A DNA stretch of 64,000 nucleotides from Mucispirillum schaedleri. Its GTDB lineage: Bacteria; Chrysiogenota; Deferribacteres; Deferribacterales; Mucispirillaceae. A program made the translations under genes and the position numbers. Shown piece by piece: positions 54,517-63,005 of the stretch (within the stretch, counting starts at the first letter, position 1; every line of letters starts with the position of its first letter). The stretch is taken from positions 65,051 through 129,050 of the forward strand of contig CASEIN010000001.1 of the NCBI GenBank assembly GCA_949287985.1, given 5' to 3'. Under the pieces are notes generated by a model. That model did no database searches, was not told where the DNA came from, and worked only from the letters and a program-made list of their open reading frames with translations.

Positions 54517-56748
54517 ATTAAAAAAATAATAATATTTTTAAGTTTTTTTACAATTTGGACAGTATCGTTATTTTATGTAGTAATTAATACTAAAGTAATA
54601 GATACAAACATATATAGTCTTATTAACATAGAAAATGAAAGTGTATTATTAAGTATGAATAAAAATCTTTCAAACAGTGTGTTATTTTTATTTGATAATA
54701 TAGGTAATATAGATGCAGTTTCACAGCTGAATGATAAATATAAAATATTTAAATCAGTAAATAAAGGTGTAGCTTATAATTATGATTCTTTTATAAATGA
54801 TATTGACTTATTAAAAACTGCTTCATTAAAGGGAAGTTATTTAGAAGATATAAAAGATAATCCTTATAATTTTTTTAATAATCATATAGATGCACTTTTA
54901 AATTCATTTATTATAAAAATTCTTCCTTTAGAGAAAGATTTTTTTATGCTTTCAAGTCATTCTGCACTGCTTGAAAATGGTGGAAATTTTAAATATGATA
55001 TAAATAATGATGTGCTTTATACTGAACATGATAATAAAACATACTATATGGTGCAGGCTGTTTTAAATGATAAATATAATCCGTCACAGCTTTTATATTT
55101 AGTTAAGGATATAAAGCACAGCTTAGGTAGCAGCGTTATAATAAGCGGCGGTGCATTGTTTAATGCTGACGGACACAGGCAGGGAATAAATGAAAGTATT
55201 TATATGACTATACTTTCAATATTATTAAGTGCATTTATACTTCTCACCGCTTTTCGTGAAAAAAGTATTTTATATTTAATGACAACTATTATTTTCAGCC
55301 TGACATTAGGGCTTGCAGGCTGTATTTTTATATTTAATACTATCCACATATTAAGCATTATAGTAAGTGCCAGTTTAATTGGTTTAGTTGTTGATTTTTC
55401 TCTGCACTGGCTTGCAAATAACCAAAACAAAGTAATAAAATCATCATCAATTAAGCTGGTAGTAAAATATCTTGTAATAAATTTTGTAATAACAGCAGTC
55501 GGTTATATGCTATTTATGTTTTCCTTTATGCTGCTTTTGCAGCAGATTGCTGTTATATCAATCATTACTCTTTTTGCATCTCTTTTATATACAATTTTTT
55601 TCCTGCCTTATATGCTAAATGGTGCCTGTTATACTACAAACAGTATTTTTAATAAAATATTTAATAAATATCTTAAAAGTATTGATTTCTTAATGTCTTA
55701 CAGGCCAGCTGTATTATTAATTATATCTGCAGTAATTATTACCAGCAGCATAAAACTTATAACTATTTCAAATTTTTCAGATAATATCAAAAACTATTCT
55801 TCAATAAATCAAGATTTTTTAAATGATACTATTATTGCAGGGGATATTACTGGAATGAAAAATCCATCTAATTATCTTGTTATAGATAATTATACTATTG
55901 ATAAGGAAAATAATTTAATTACATCACTTCTTGATAATCATTTAATCAATAACTATAAAGGATTAGGACAGGTATTTTTAAGCATAAATCAGCAGGAAGT
56001 TTTAAAAGAAATTTTTTATAAAGCAAAAGATAATAGCAGTATAATAAATATGTATACCGAAGCTGGCTTTGATAATAATTTTATTGAAAAGGAATTTAAT
56101 AAGGCTTCATCATTTCAGATTATGGATATTAATGAAATACTTAATATTAATGCAGCACAGCCCTTTAGATATTTTTATCAAAATAATAATGGAATAGTTT
56201 TTTTTGAAAGCAGTAAATCATATAATGATTTAATTGATAATAATACTTTTAAAAATATATTATTTTCGTATGATGCAGAGTATTACAATCTTGTAGAAAT
56301 GATTAACATGTATTTCAGCCAAATCAAAAAACATGCTGTTATTTTAAAAATAATAGGAATTTTAGCAGGATTTTTGATATTATCAGTAGTATTTTCAATA
56401 AAAAAATCATTTATGATAAGTTTTGCAGTATTATTATCACTTCTTTTTGCTATATCTATATTTTCAATTTTTTCAATAGATATAAATATTTTTGCAGTAT
56501 TTGGTTTTATACTTGCAGGTGCTGTTGGTATAGATTATGCTGTTTTAATGCTTAATGAAAACATAAATATTTCAGACAGGTATTTTGGAATATTTACATC
56601 TGCCTTAACAAGTATGGTTTCCTTTATAATATTAACAACAAGCGCTACTTATGCAGTTTTTACATTTGGTTTAAGTGTTGCTTTATCACTATTTATATTT
56701 TTATACATACTGCCATTATTTGCTTTTTACAATAAAAAGCGGGGATAA
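54517..56748 (+). CDS. apeM: MMPL/RND-type exporter of the aryl polyene (ApeM-like), probable ATT start
   Basis: 743 residues if translated from ATT 54517. That start gives an N-terminal (M)KKIIIFLSFFTIWTVSLFYV membrane helix needed by the family, with AGGGAGA seven nt upstream and a 2-nt gap from the previous stop. The first ATG (54655) would delete this helix and has no ribosome site. The protein has the RND layout: one helix, a periplasmic loop of about 170 residues, five helices with LIGLVVDFSLHWL, a second helix and loop, then five helices with GAVGIDYAVLMLNE. It likely moves the pigment out of the inner membrane. Confidence 0.82.
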   Translation: MKKIIIFLSFFTIWTVSLFYVVINTKVIDTNIYSLINIENESVLLSMNKNLSNSVLFLFDNIGNIDAVSQLNDKYKIFKSVNKGVAYNYDSFINDIDLLKTASLKGSYLEDIKDNPYNFFNNHIDALLNSFIIKILPLEKDFFMLSSHSALLENGGNFKYDINNDVLYTEHDNKTYYMVQAVLNDKYNPSQLLYLVKDIKHSLGSSVIISGGALFNADGHRQGINESIYMTILSILLSAFILLTAFREKSILYLMTTIIFSLTLGLAGCIFIFNTIHILSIIVSASLIGLVVDFSLHWLANNQNKVIKSSSIKLVVKYLVINFVITAVGYMLFMFSFMLLLQQIAVISIITLFASLLYTIFFLPYMLNGACYTTNSIFNKIFNKYLKSIDFLMSYRPAVLLIISAVIITSSIKLITISNFSDNIKNYSSINQDFLNDTIIAGDITGMKNPSNYLVIDNYTIDKENNLITSLLDNHLINNYKGLGQVFLSINQQEVLKEIFYKAKDNSSIINMYTEAGFDNNFIEKEFNKASSFQIMDINEILNINAAQPFRYFYQNNNGIVFFESSKSYNDLIDNNTFKNILFSYDAEYYNLVEMINMYFSQIKKHAVILKIIGILAGFLILSVVFSIKKSFMISFAVLLSLLFAISIFSIFSIDINIFAVFGFILAGAVGIDYAVLMLNENINISDRYFGIFTSALTSMVSFIILTTSATYAVFTFGLSVALSLFIFLYILPLFAFYNKKRG

Positions 56749-56758
56749 CTCCGCCTGA

Positions 56759-57550
56759 TTAGAAATAGTTTACTGCTATATTTTTTTCAAGATTTGGTAT
56801 CCATCTGCCAAGATAATTTCTATGGATAACTTTTTTCTCTTTATCAGCTTTTAAATTTTCGCTGTCAACATATACATAGTTATAACCATTTTTACTATAT
56901 ACGATTTTTGTTGTTACCCACCAGTTACTGCGAGCATATCTAATATTAATTTCCCCATTTTTCTTTTCTAAAATCTGCCAGCCTAAATCAGTTGCTGCTT
57001 TTACTACTGCATTTTGGAATTTAGTTGTATCAATTGGTGTAATAACAGATGTTCCTTTAACATTTGTGAAGTCTGTAGCAATTTTAGTTTGAGAAATAAC
57101 TGTAGGTCTTGGTTTTGCATTTGGATTCGTATAAAACGCATAAATATGTTTTTCTAAATTTGGTATCCATCTGTTAGTATAGTTGCGGTGTATTTTATTT
57201 TTTGCGGGATTTGCATCTAAATTATAGCTGTCCACATATTCATACCAGTATTCGTCAGCTGTGTAACATACTTTAACGATAACCCACCATGCTCTAGGTT
57301 TTTCTAATTTTAAAGTTATGATTCCTGGCTCATTTTTTTCTATGATCCAGCCTAAATTTGTAGCTGCTTTAATGATGCTGGCCTGCATTAATTTTGTATC
57401 AATAGGGGATATAACACTTCTACCTTGTATTATTTCAAAATTTCCCTCTTTTGCAGGTGTTTTTTTAACGGGTGCAGCATATAAAAATGATGTGAACATT
57501 GTTAAAATCATAGTAAACAATGCAATTTTAAATAATTTTATTTTTATCAT
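56759..57550 (-). CDS. Secreted protein with two tandem copies of one domain (function unknown)
   Basis: 263 residues. Signal peptide cleaved near FLYA-APVKK, then two homologous units of about 110 residues. Both have SVI(S/T)PIDT, (V/I)KAAT.LGW.I.EK..G.I.(L/I), WWV..K(V/I).Y....Y.Y.YVDS.NL.A...K..IHRNY..RWIPNLEK. Tyr/Trp-rich and basic. No family is recognised. It converges on the exporter gene and lies inside the IS-bracketed block, but sits on the opposite strand, so it is not part of the ape operon. ATG 57550 has GGAGG upstream. Confidence 0.75.
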   Translation of the reverse strand: MIKIKLFKIALFTMILTMFTSFLYAAPVKKTPAKEGNFEIIQGRSVISPIDTKLMQASIIKAATNLGWIIEKNEPGIITLKLEKPRAWWVIVKVCYTADEYWYEYVDSYNLDANPAKNKIHRNYTNRWIPNLEKHIYAFYTNPNAKPRPTVISQTKIATDFTNVKGTSVITPIDTTKFQNAVVKAATDLGWQILEKKNGEINIRYARSNWWVTTKIVYSKNGYNYVYVDSENLKADKEKKVIHRNYLGRWIPNLEKNIAVNYF

Positions 57551-57621
57551 AATGACCTCCACGATTTTTTTATCATATTATATATAATAGCACAAGCAAA
57601 ATATATATAATTTTAATAATA

Positions 57622-58083
57622 GGTAAAGAGTTTGGTTAATTTGAGCTTGATGAAATCTATTTTGGAGCAAAACGGATTAGAGGTAAACGAGGCAGGGGAG
57701 CAGTAGATAAGACCCCAGTATTTGGGTTATTAAAGCGATAAGGTCAAGTATATGTTACAATAGTTCCTAACTGTTCCAAAGAAGAATTAATGCCTATAAT
57801 ACAAGGTAAAATACTAGAAGGTAGCACAATACATACTGATAGCTGGAAGGCATATGATGGATTAATTTTAAATGGTTACACGCATCACAGAGTATATCAT
57901 CATGCAAATGAATTTAGTAGTGGTAAATCTCATGTCAATGGTATAGAAAGTTTTTGGAGTTTTGCAAAGAGAAGAATGTCTAAATTTAATGGTCTAACTG
58001 ATGAAAAATTTATCTTGCATTTAAAAGAAAGTGAGGTTAGATTTAATTATAGAAAAGATAACTTTCTGCTCTTGACTGAATAA
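57622..58083 (+). pseudogene. IS1595-family (ISXO2-like) transposase, 5'-truncated with two in-frame stops
   Basis: One frame reads FELDEIYFGAKR, RGRGAVDKTPVFGLLKR, GQVYVTIVPNCSKEELMPII, HTDSWKAYDGL, HHRVYHHANEF, and HVNGIESFWSFAKRRMSKFNG, the DDE/N core of ISXO2-like transposases (about 154 codons of roughly 300). TAA codons at 57637 and 57739 interrupt it, and the zinc-ribbon N-terminus is missing. It marks the right edge of the accessory block. Confidence 0.85.
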
Positions 58084-58165
58084 CTTTATTCTGGTATGCA
58101 TAGAGCAGGATATGTAAAAATATAATCATAGAAAACTGAATTTACAGACTTTTTTTCACAGGCTC
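58084..58165 (+). mobile_element. Right terminus of the IS1595-family remnant
   Basis: From the transposase stop to CACAGGCTC at 58165. With the preceding 18 bases it is the inverse of 40727-40826 (about 98 of 100 bases). The fifth XpaC-like gene continues immediately after it. Confidence 0.8.
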
Positions 58166-58215
58166 TTACCCATTATTTTGTAGATTATAAAATAGCTGAT
58201 ATCTTTTCTATTGAG

Positions 58216-59298
58216 ATGGCAGCAGCTTTTCTTGTAATATTATTAGCAACAATTTTTATTATTAAAAATATATATAATTTATATCATACTATTAAAAGTG
58301 CATCATTATACATATTTTTAGCTTCAATTTTATTTGTCCTTATTTCTAGTGTTTTTTCTTTATTTTTGAGTATGATTGCAAGCTTATCATATGCTTTATA
58401 TACTTTATCCTTATTAATTATATATGGCAGAAGGCATGAAAGTTTTATTAATAAATACCAAAATATGATTAAGCATGATAAATATGTGGCAAATTTTTAT
58501 ATTAATTTTACTATATTTTTGTTTTATTTTTTATTTTTAGCCATGCTTGTATTTTTTGCTTTTTATTCAGACAGTATTGATAAAACCGATTATTTAACAT
58601 ATGTATTTCTGCCAATTTTACTTTTTATATTTGTTTTAAGCCTTTATTATGTATTTCTTTTTAATGTAAGGTATGTATATATTTTATGCCCGTTAAGTAA
58701 ATATGGAAGCATACCACTAATTAATATTACATCTAAATTTAATAAAGTAAATATAGATAATGATGAACTGCAGCAGTGGTTTCAGCGTAATATTGGTAGT
58801 TATCTTAATAATGTCTTATTAGATATAGATGATAAAATAATAATTTTTGGAAATACTGCATTAAAAAGTAATCAGCATAAAGAACGAAATATAGCATATA
58901 ATCTGGAAAATTCATTAAAACTTATAGATAAACTTATAGAAAGCACCGCTTATTTACAAGCAGATATAACAAACATATTATGTGATATGAAATTATATAT
59001 AGAAAAAATCAATATATTACATGAGGATAAATATAGTAAATATATAACTAAAATAAACCAAAGGTATATACCATATATAGAATATTTAGTGAAAACGTAT
59101 CTTAAAAATATAAAATTAGAGGATGAAAGCATAGCTAATATTCAAGAAAAAATAATATTATCCCTTAATAGTATATCGGAAGTGTTTAAATTAATATATG
59201 CAAGCTATATGGAATATATGAAATTTAATATAGAAAACGATATAGAAGCTATGGAGCTTTTAATTAGGCAAAAAGGGTTGAAAAAAGAAACTATATAA
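58216..59298 (+). CDS. XpaC-like membrane protein, paralog 5, N-terminally truncated by the IS
   Basis: 360 residues. It aligns along its length with the 444-residue paralog at 39350 (ILLATIFIIKNIY versus MLLGTFFLIKYTY; YVYILCPLSKYG; INQRYIPYIEYLVKTYLKN; ENDIEAMELLIRQKGL) but lacks about the first 50 residues. Homology runs upstream of the ATG in the same frame to about 58166, exactly where the IS end stops, so the 5' end was lost by insertion. It has only a weak GAG before the ATG; expression is doubtful. It must once have followed the gene at 39350 in the same operon. Confidence 0.7.
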   Translation: MAAAFLVILLATIFIIKNIYNLYHTIKSASLYIFLASILFVLISSVFSLFLSMIASLSYALYTLSLLIIYGRRHESFINKYQNMIKHDKYVANFYINFTIFLFYFLFLAMLVFFAFYSDSIDKTDYLTYVFLPILLFIFVLSLYYVFLFNVRYVYILCPLSKYGSIPLINITSKFNKVNIDNDELQQWFQRNIGSYLNNVLLDIDDKIIIFGNTALKSNQHKERNIAYNLENSLKLIDKLIESTAYLQADITNILCDMKLYIEKINILHEDKYSKYITKINQRYIPYIEYLVKTYLKNIKLEDESIANIQEKIILSLNSISEVFKLIYASYMEYMKFNIENDIEAMELLIRQKGLKKETI

Positions 59299-59357
59299 TA
59301 ATAAGTTTTAAAAATTGAAAAAGATGCAAAATTTTATAAATCCTTTCTTGAAAAATT

Positions 59358-59366
59358 TGTTATAAT
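59358..59366 (+). promoter_or_regulatory. Extended -10 promoter candidate for hemL
   Basis: TGTTATAAT (TGn then TATAAT at 59361-59366) about 42 nt before the hemL ATG; no good -35 element is seen. Confidence 0.45.
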
Positions 59367-59408
59367 AGTATTTAATGTGTTTATTCTGAAATAATTTTGG
59401 AGATAATT

Positions 59409-60674
59409 ATGAGTTATTTTGATGAAGCTAAAAAATATATCCCTGGTGGAGTAAACAGCCCTGTAAGAGCCTTTGGTTCTGTTGGTGGCGAGCCAATTTT
59501 TATAGAAAAAGGAAAGGGCAGCCATATTTGGGATACTGATAATAACGAATATATAGATTATGTATGCTCATGGGGACCTATGATATTAGGTCATTGTGAT
59601 AAAGATGTGAATGATGCTGTTATAAAAGCAGTTGAAAACGGCACAAGCTTTGGGGCACCTACTGTTTTAGAAACAGAACTGGCTGCAAAAATAGTTGAGC
59701 TTATGCCATCTGTTGAAAAAGTAAGAATGGTATCTTCAGGTACAGAGGCAGTAATGAGTGCGTTACGTCTTGCAAGGGGATATACAAAAAGAGATAAAAT
59801 TATTAAATTTGAAGGCTGCTATCATGGTCATTCAGATTTTATGCTTGTAAAAGCCGGCAGTGGTTTATTGACTTTTGGGGAAACATCATCTCCTGGTGTT
59901 CCACAAGATGCAGCAAAAAATACAATAATAGCACAATATAATGATTTAGAAAATGTGGCAGAAATATTTAGGCAGAATAAAAACGAAATAGCTTGTTTAA
60001 TCGTTGAGCCAGTTGCAGCTAATATGGGTGTTGTGCTTCCTAAACCGGGCTTTTTAGAAGGTTTAAGAAAACTTTGTGATGAAAACGGTGCATTATTAAT
60101 ATTTGATGAAGTAATAACTGGTTTTAGGCTTTCAGCAGGGGGCGCTCAAAAATATTTTGGCATTAACCCAGATATTACTACTATGGGTAAAATCATAGGT
60201 GGTGGTATGCCTGTTGGTGCTTATGGTGGTAGAAGTGATATTATGGATATGGTATCCCCTGCAGGTCCAGTTTATCAGGCAGGCACATTATCAGGCAACC
60301 CACTTGCAATGACAGCAGGTCTTAAAACATTAGAAAAATTATCATCTAATGGTTTTTATGAAAAATTAAAAGAAAAATCAGATAAATTATGGGAAGGTTT
60401 TAGGCAAAACTCTAAATCATTAGGCTTAAACTATGCTTTTAATACAATAGAATCCCTTTCATGCACATTTTTTACAGAAGGAAAAGTAGAAAGCTATGCA
60501 GAAGCTGTAAAAAGTGATACAAAAAAATATGCAAAATTTTTCCATAATATGTTAAAACGTGGTATATCTTTAGCACCTGCTCAGTTTGAAGCAATGTTCG
60601 TATCTAGTGTGCATAGTGATGAAGATATTGAAAAAACAATAAAAGCACATTATGAATCATTAAAAGAGTTATAA
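59409..60674 (+). CDS. hemL: Glutamate-1-semialdehyde 2,1-aminomutase
   Basis: PLP enzyme that converts glutamate-1-semialdehyde to 5-aminolevulinate for haem and cobamide synthesis (C5 pathway). 421 residues. The opening [19 protein letters not shown] is diagnostic; [15 protein letters not shown] binds the PLP phosphate, [10 protein letters not shown] contains the PLP Asp, and Lys261 in [18 protein letters not shown] forms the Schiff base. GGAGA before ATG 59409; an in-frame TTG at 59397 is not used. Two bases later begins the AtpZ-like gene. Confidence 0.96.
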   Translation: MSYFDEAKKYIPGGVNSPVRAFGSVGGEPIFIEKGKGSHIWDTDNNEYIDYVCSWGPMILGHCDKDVNDAVIKAVENGTSFGAPTVLETELAAKIVELMPSVEKVRMVSSGTEAVMSALRLARGYTKRDKIIKFEGCYHGHSDFMLVKAGSGLLTFGETSSPGVPQDAAKNTIIAQYNDLENVAEIFRQNKNEIACLIVEPVAANMGVVLPKPGFLEGLRKLCDENGALLIFDEVITGFRLSAGGAQKYFGINPDITTMGKIIGGGMPVGAYGGRSDIMDMVSPAGPVYQAGTLSGNPLAMTAGLKTLEKLSSNGFYEKLKEKSDKLWEGFRQNSKSLGLNYAFNTIESLSCTFFTEGKVESYAEAVKSDTKKYAKFFHNMLKRGISLAPAQFEAMFVSSVHSDEDIEKTIKAHYESLKEL

Positions 60675-60675
60675 A

Positions 60676-60951
60676 ATGGATAATAAAGACAATGAACATG
60701 AAAAAGACAGCCCAAATCCAATATACAGGCAGCTTTTTAATGCATCAAGTGTTGGGGTTGCTTTAGTATCTGGTATGCTTGTTGGTGGTGTCATGGGCTA
60801 TTTTTTAGATAAATGGCTTGGCACTTCCCCTTGGCTGTTATTTGTATTTTTAGTATTTGGCTTTATAGCAGGTGTTAAAAATGCAATTTATTATATGAAA
60901 AAAGCAGGTATAGAAGTTGGCAAAAATAGTAATAATATAAAGGATAAATAA
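60676..60951 (+). CDS. AtpZ/AtpI-like small membrane protein of the ATP synthase locus
   Basis: 91 residues. Charged N-terminus, two helices (SVGVALVSGMLVGGVMGYFLD and WLLFVFLVFGFIAGVKNAIYY), matching the AtpZ-type family (FxxxSxxGxxxxxxxxxGxxxGxxLDxxxxTxPWxxxxGxxxGxxAG). Such proteins accompany F0 genes and may help magnesium supply or c-ring assembly. It begins two bases after hemL. The 60952-61085 gap holds a promoter-like element before the next gene. Confidence 0.8.
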   Translation: MDNKDNEHEKDSPNPIYRQLFNASSVGVALVSGMLVGGVMGYFLDKWLGTSPWLLFVFLVFGFIAGVKNAIYYMKKAGIEVGKNSNNIKDK

Positions 60952-61085
60952 AATTATTATCTTTATAACTTATTTATATTAAAATATATTTTAGCCTATA
61001 TATGACATTTGTAATTTAAAAAATAAGACAAAATAAGTGTAGAAAATACTTGCGAAAAAAAATAATATGATATAGTATAGATTGT

Positions 61086-61457
61086 ATGGTAAAGAATTAT
61101 AAAACTTTGCTGTTTGTTTTTTTAGTGCTGCTTACAGCAGGCTATGCGGCATTTTTTATTTTTAAGGATTTTACATTTGCTAATGCATTTTTAGCAGGCT
61201 TTATTATTATATTTATAGATTTAATTTTTTTATCTCGCCATTTACCTAATGCTGTGAAAAATTCATCAGTAGGTGGTTTTGTAGTTCAGAGTATGGTTCG
61301 GTGGGCGTTTATAGGCTTTTGTATTTATTTTGCACTTGTTGTGCTTAATCTATATAAATGGTCATTTGTTGTGGGTATAATACTTCCATTTATGGGGGTT
61401 TTTATTACTGTAATATATCAAATCTTTCGGGGGAAAGAAGATGGAACATCCTCTTAA
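61086..61457 (+). CDS. atpI: ATP synthase protein I-like (AtpI)
   Basis: 123 residues, four hydrophobic helices, with FLAGFIIIFIDLIFLSRHL in the second-helix position of the ATP-synt_I family. It assists c-ring assembly of the F-type ATP synthase. There is no Shine-Dalgarno site, but TATAGT at 61071-61076 and TTGCGA at 61050 place a transcript start at or just before the ATG, so the mRNA may be leaderless. It overlaps atpB by 17 nt. Confidence 0.75.
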   Translation: MVKNYKTLLFVFLVLLTAGYAAFFIFKDFTFANAFLAGFIIIFIDLIFLSRHLPNAVKNSSVGGFVVQSMVRWAFIGFCIYFALVVLNLYKWSFVVGIILPFMGVFITVIYQIFRGKEDGTSS

Positions 61458-62112
61458 TTTAACATCGTTTTTACCAGCTGAGTTTCAGCACCATTATTTA
61501 CATGTGGTTATGCTTTTTGTAGCTGTTCTTATTATCTTTTTTATGGGGCTATATGTAAGAACATTAAGAAGTGAAGTGCCGGGAAAAGCCCAAAACTTTT
61601 TTGAATTTATAGTTGGTGGCGTTGGTAACCTTGCTGATAGTGTTATGGGTAAAGAGGGAAGACCTTATATTCCAGTTGTTTTAGGTATTGGTTTATATGT
61701 TGGTGTATCAAACCTTATGGCATTAATTCCAGGTCTTATTCCACCTACAAGCAATTTAAATACAACAGCAGCACCTGCATTATTTGTATTTTTATTATAT
61801 AATTTCATTGGTATTAAAAAACATGGTTTTGGTTATATAAAACACTTTTTAGGACCATTTTGGTGGCTTGCTCCATTTATGTTTATAATAGAAGTTATAA
61901 GCCATTTAGCAAGACCACTTTCACTTACAATGCGACTTTTTGGTAACATCGCAGGGGAAGATTTAGTTGTGGTTATATTATTTATGCTTGTGCCACTTTT
62001 CTTACCATTACCAATGTTTTTCTTAATGATATTTACAAGTGTGCTGCAAGCGTTTGTGTTTATGATGTTGACTATGGTGTATATTAATGGTGCTTTAGAA
62101 GAAGCCCACTAA
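61441..62112 (+). CDS. atpB: F0F1 ATP synthase subunit a
   Basis: 223 residues, six helices. The essential Arg165 is in LSLTMRLFGNIAGEDLV, with the preceding HLARP segment typical of subunit a, and SNLMALIPGLIPPT in helix 2-3. It forms the proton half-channels against the c-ring. The rest of the F0F1 genes except atpE are not adjacent, so the operon is split. A large hairpin-repeat array begins at the very stop codon (TAA 62110-62112). Confidence 0.95.
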   Translation: MEHPLNLTSFLPAEFQHHYLHVVMLFVAVLIIFFMGLYVRTLRSEVPGKAQNFFEFIVGGVGNLADSVMGKEGRPYIPVVLGIGLYVGVSNLMALIPGLIPPTSNLNTTAAPALFVFLLYNFIGIKKHGFGYIKHFLGPFWWLAPFMFIIEVISHLARPLSLTMRLFGNIAGEDLVVVILFMLVPLFLPLPMFFLMIFTSVLQAFVFMMLTMVYINGALEEAH

Positions 62113-62840
62113 AATTAGCAGTCTTTTTCCTTTATACTTTGTTGAAAAGTAAAAGAGCTTGGTCATTTACTTATGGTGTAAACTCCCTTCGCTCTCTTAC
62201 TTTTCGCCGTGTCTAAAGAAAAAATCCACGCTAATTTGCGGTGTTTGAATTTATTAAGACTAAACTAAAAATCTTAATTAAATAAATTAGCTATCTTTTT
62301 CCTTTATACTTTGTTGAAAAGTAAAAGAGCTTGGTCATTTACTTATGGTGTAAACTCCCTTCGCTCTCTTACTTTTCGTCTTGTCTAAAGCAAAAATCCA
62401 AGCTAATTTTCGATGTTTGAAATTTTTTAATATTTAGTTTATTCGTTGTTGGATTGATAAAAAGTTCAGTCATTTACTATTATGTAAACTCCTTTCACTT
62501 TTTATCACTCCGCCTAGACTAAACTAAAAATCTTAATTAAATATATTAGCTATCTTTTAATTTTATACTGTGTTGGATAGTTTTTAAACTTGGTCATTTA
62601 CTATCATGTAAACTCCCTGCGTTTAAAAAACTATCCGCCTTGTCTAAAGCAAAAATCCAAGCTAATTTTCGATGTTTGAATTTATTAAGACTAATTTAAA
62701 AATATTAATTAAATAAATTAGCTATCTTTTAATTTTATACTGTGTTGGATAGTTTTTAAACTCAGGTCTACACTATTATGTAAACTCCCTGCGTTTAAAA
62801 AACTATCCGCCTTGTCTAAAGCAAAAATATTAGCTAATTT
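62112..62840 (+). repeat. Array of five stem-loop repeat units between atpB and atpE
   Basis: Units have inner stems at 62144-62158/62191-62205, 62316-62330/62363-62377, 62456-62465/62497-62506, 62575-62589/62621-62636 and 62747-62761/62793-62808. Units 1-2 use GAAAAGTAAAAGAGC, unit 3 GATAAAAAGT, units 4-5 GGATAGTTTTTAAAC, each with a matching partner. The loop is conserved (GTCATTTACTNTNATGTAAACTCC type, itself able to pair TTTAC with GTAAA). Units 1, 2, 4 and 5 have an outer arm pair ATTAGC/GCTAAT (62112-62119 with 62230-62237, and so on). No coding potential is apparent. Confidence 0.88.
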
Positions 62841-62859
62841 GCGATGTTTGATATAGGTT

Positions 62860-62888
62860 TTGAAAAATATATGTTATTTTGGTATAAT
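62860..62888 (+). promoter_or_regulatory. Promoter of atpE
   Basis: TTGAAA (62860-62865), a 17-bp spacer and TATAAT (62883-62888). The start would be near 62895, giving a leader of about 110 nt. It lies just after the repeat array, so atpE can be expressed separately from atpB. Confidence 0.65.
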
Positions 62889-63005
62889 CACTAGCTATAT
62901 TTATCATTTATATATAAAGCCAGTTATATAGGGCTTATTATAAATTTAATAACTAGCGTTTTGTTTTACGCTTAAAATATTTATTATTTTTTGGAGGACT
63001 TTTAC

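Noticed and set aside
54655-56748. ATG 54655 as start of the exporter
   Set aside because: It would omit the first membrane helix encoded in frame just upstream and lacks a ribosome site.
56730-56760. GCGGGG/CTCCGC hairpin as terminator of the pigment operon
   Set aside because: Stem of six with a wobble and no T-run after it; support is too weak.
62112-62840. CRISPR or integron attC array
   Set aside because: Units are 110-170 bp with internal stems and no short direct repeats with unique spacers; no cas, integrase or cassette genes are present.
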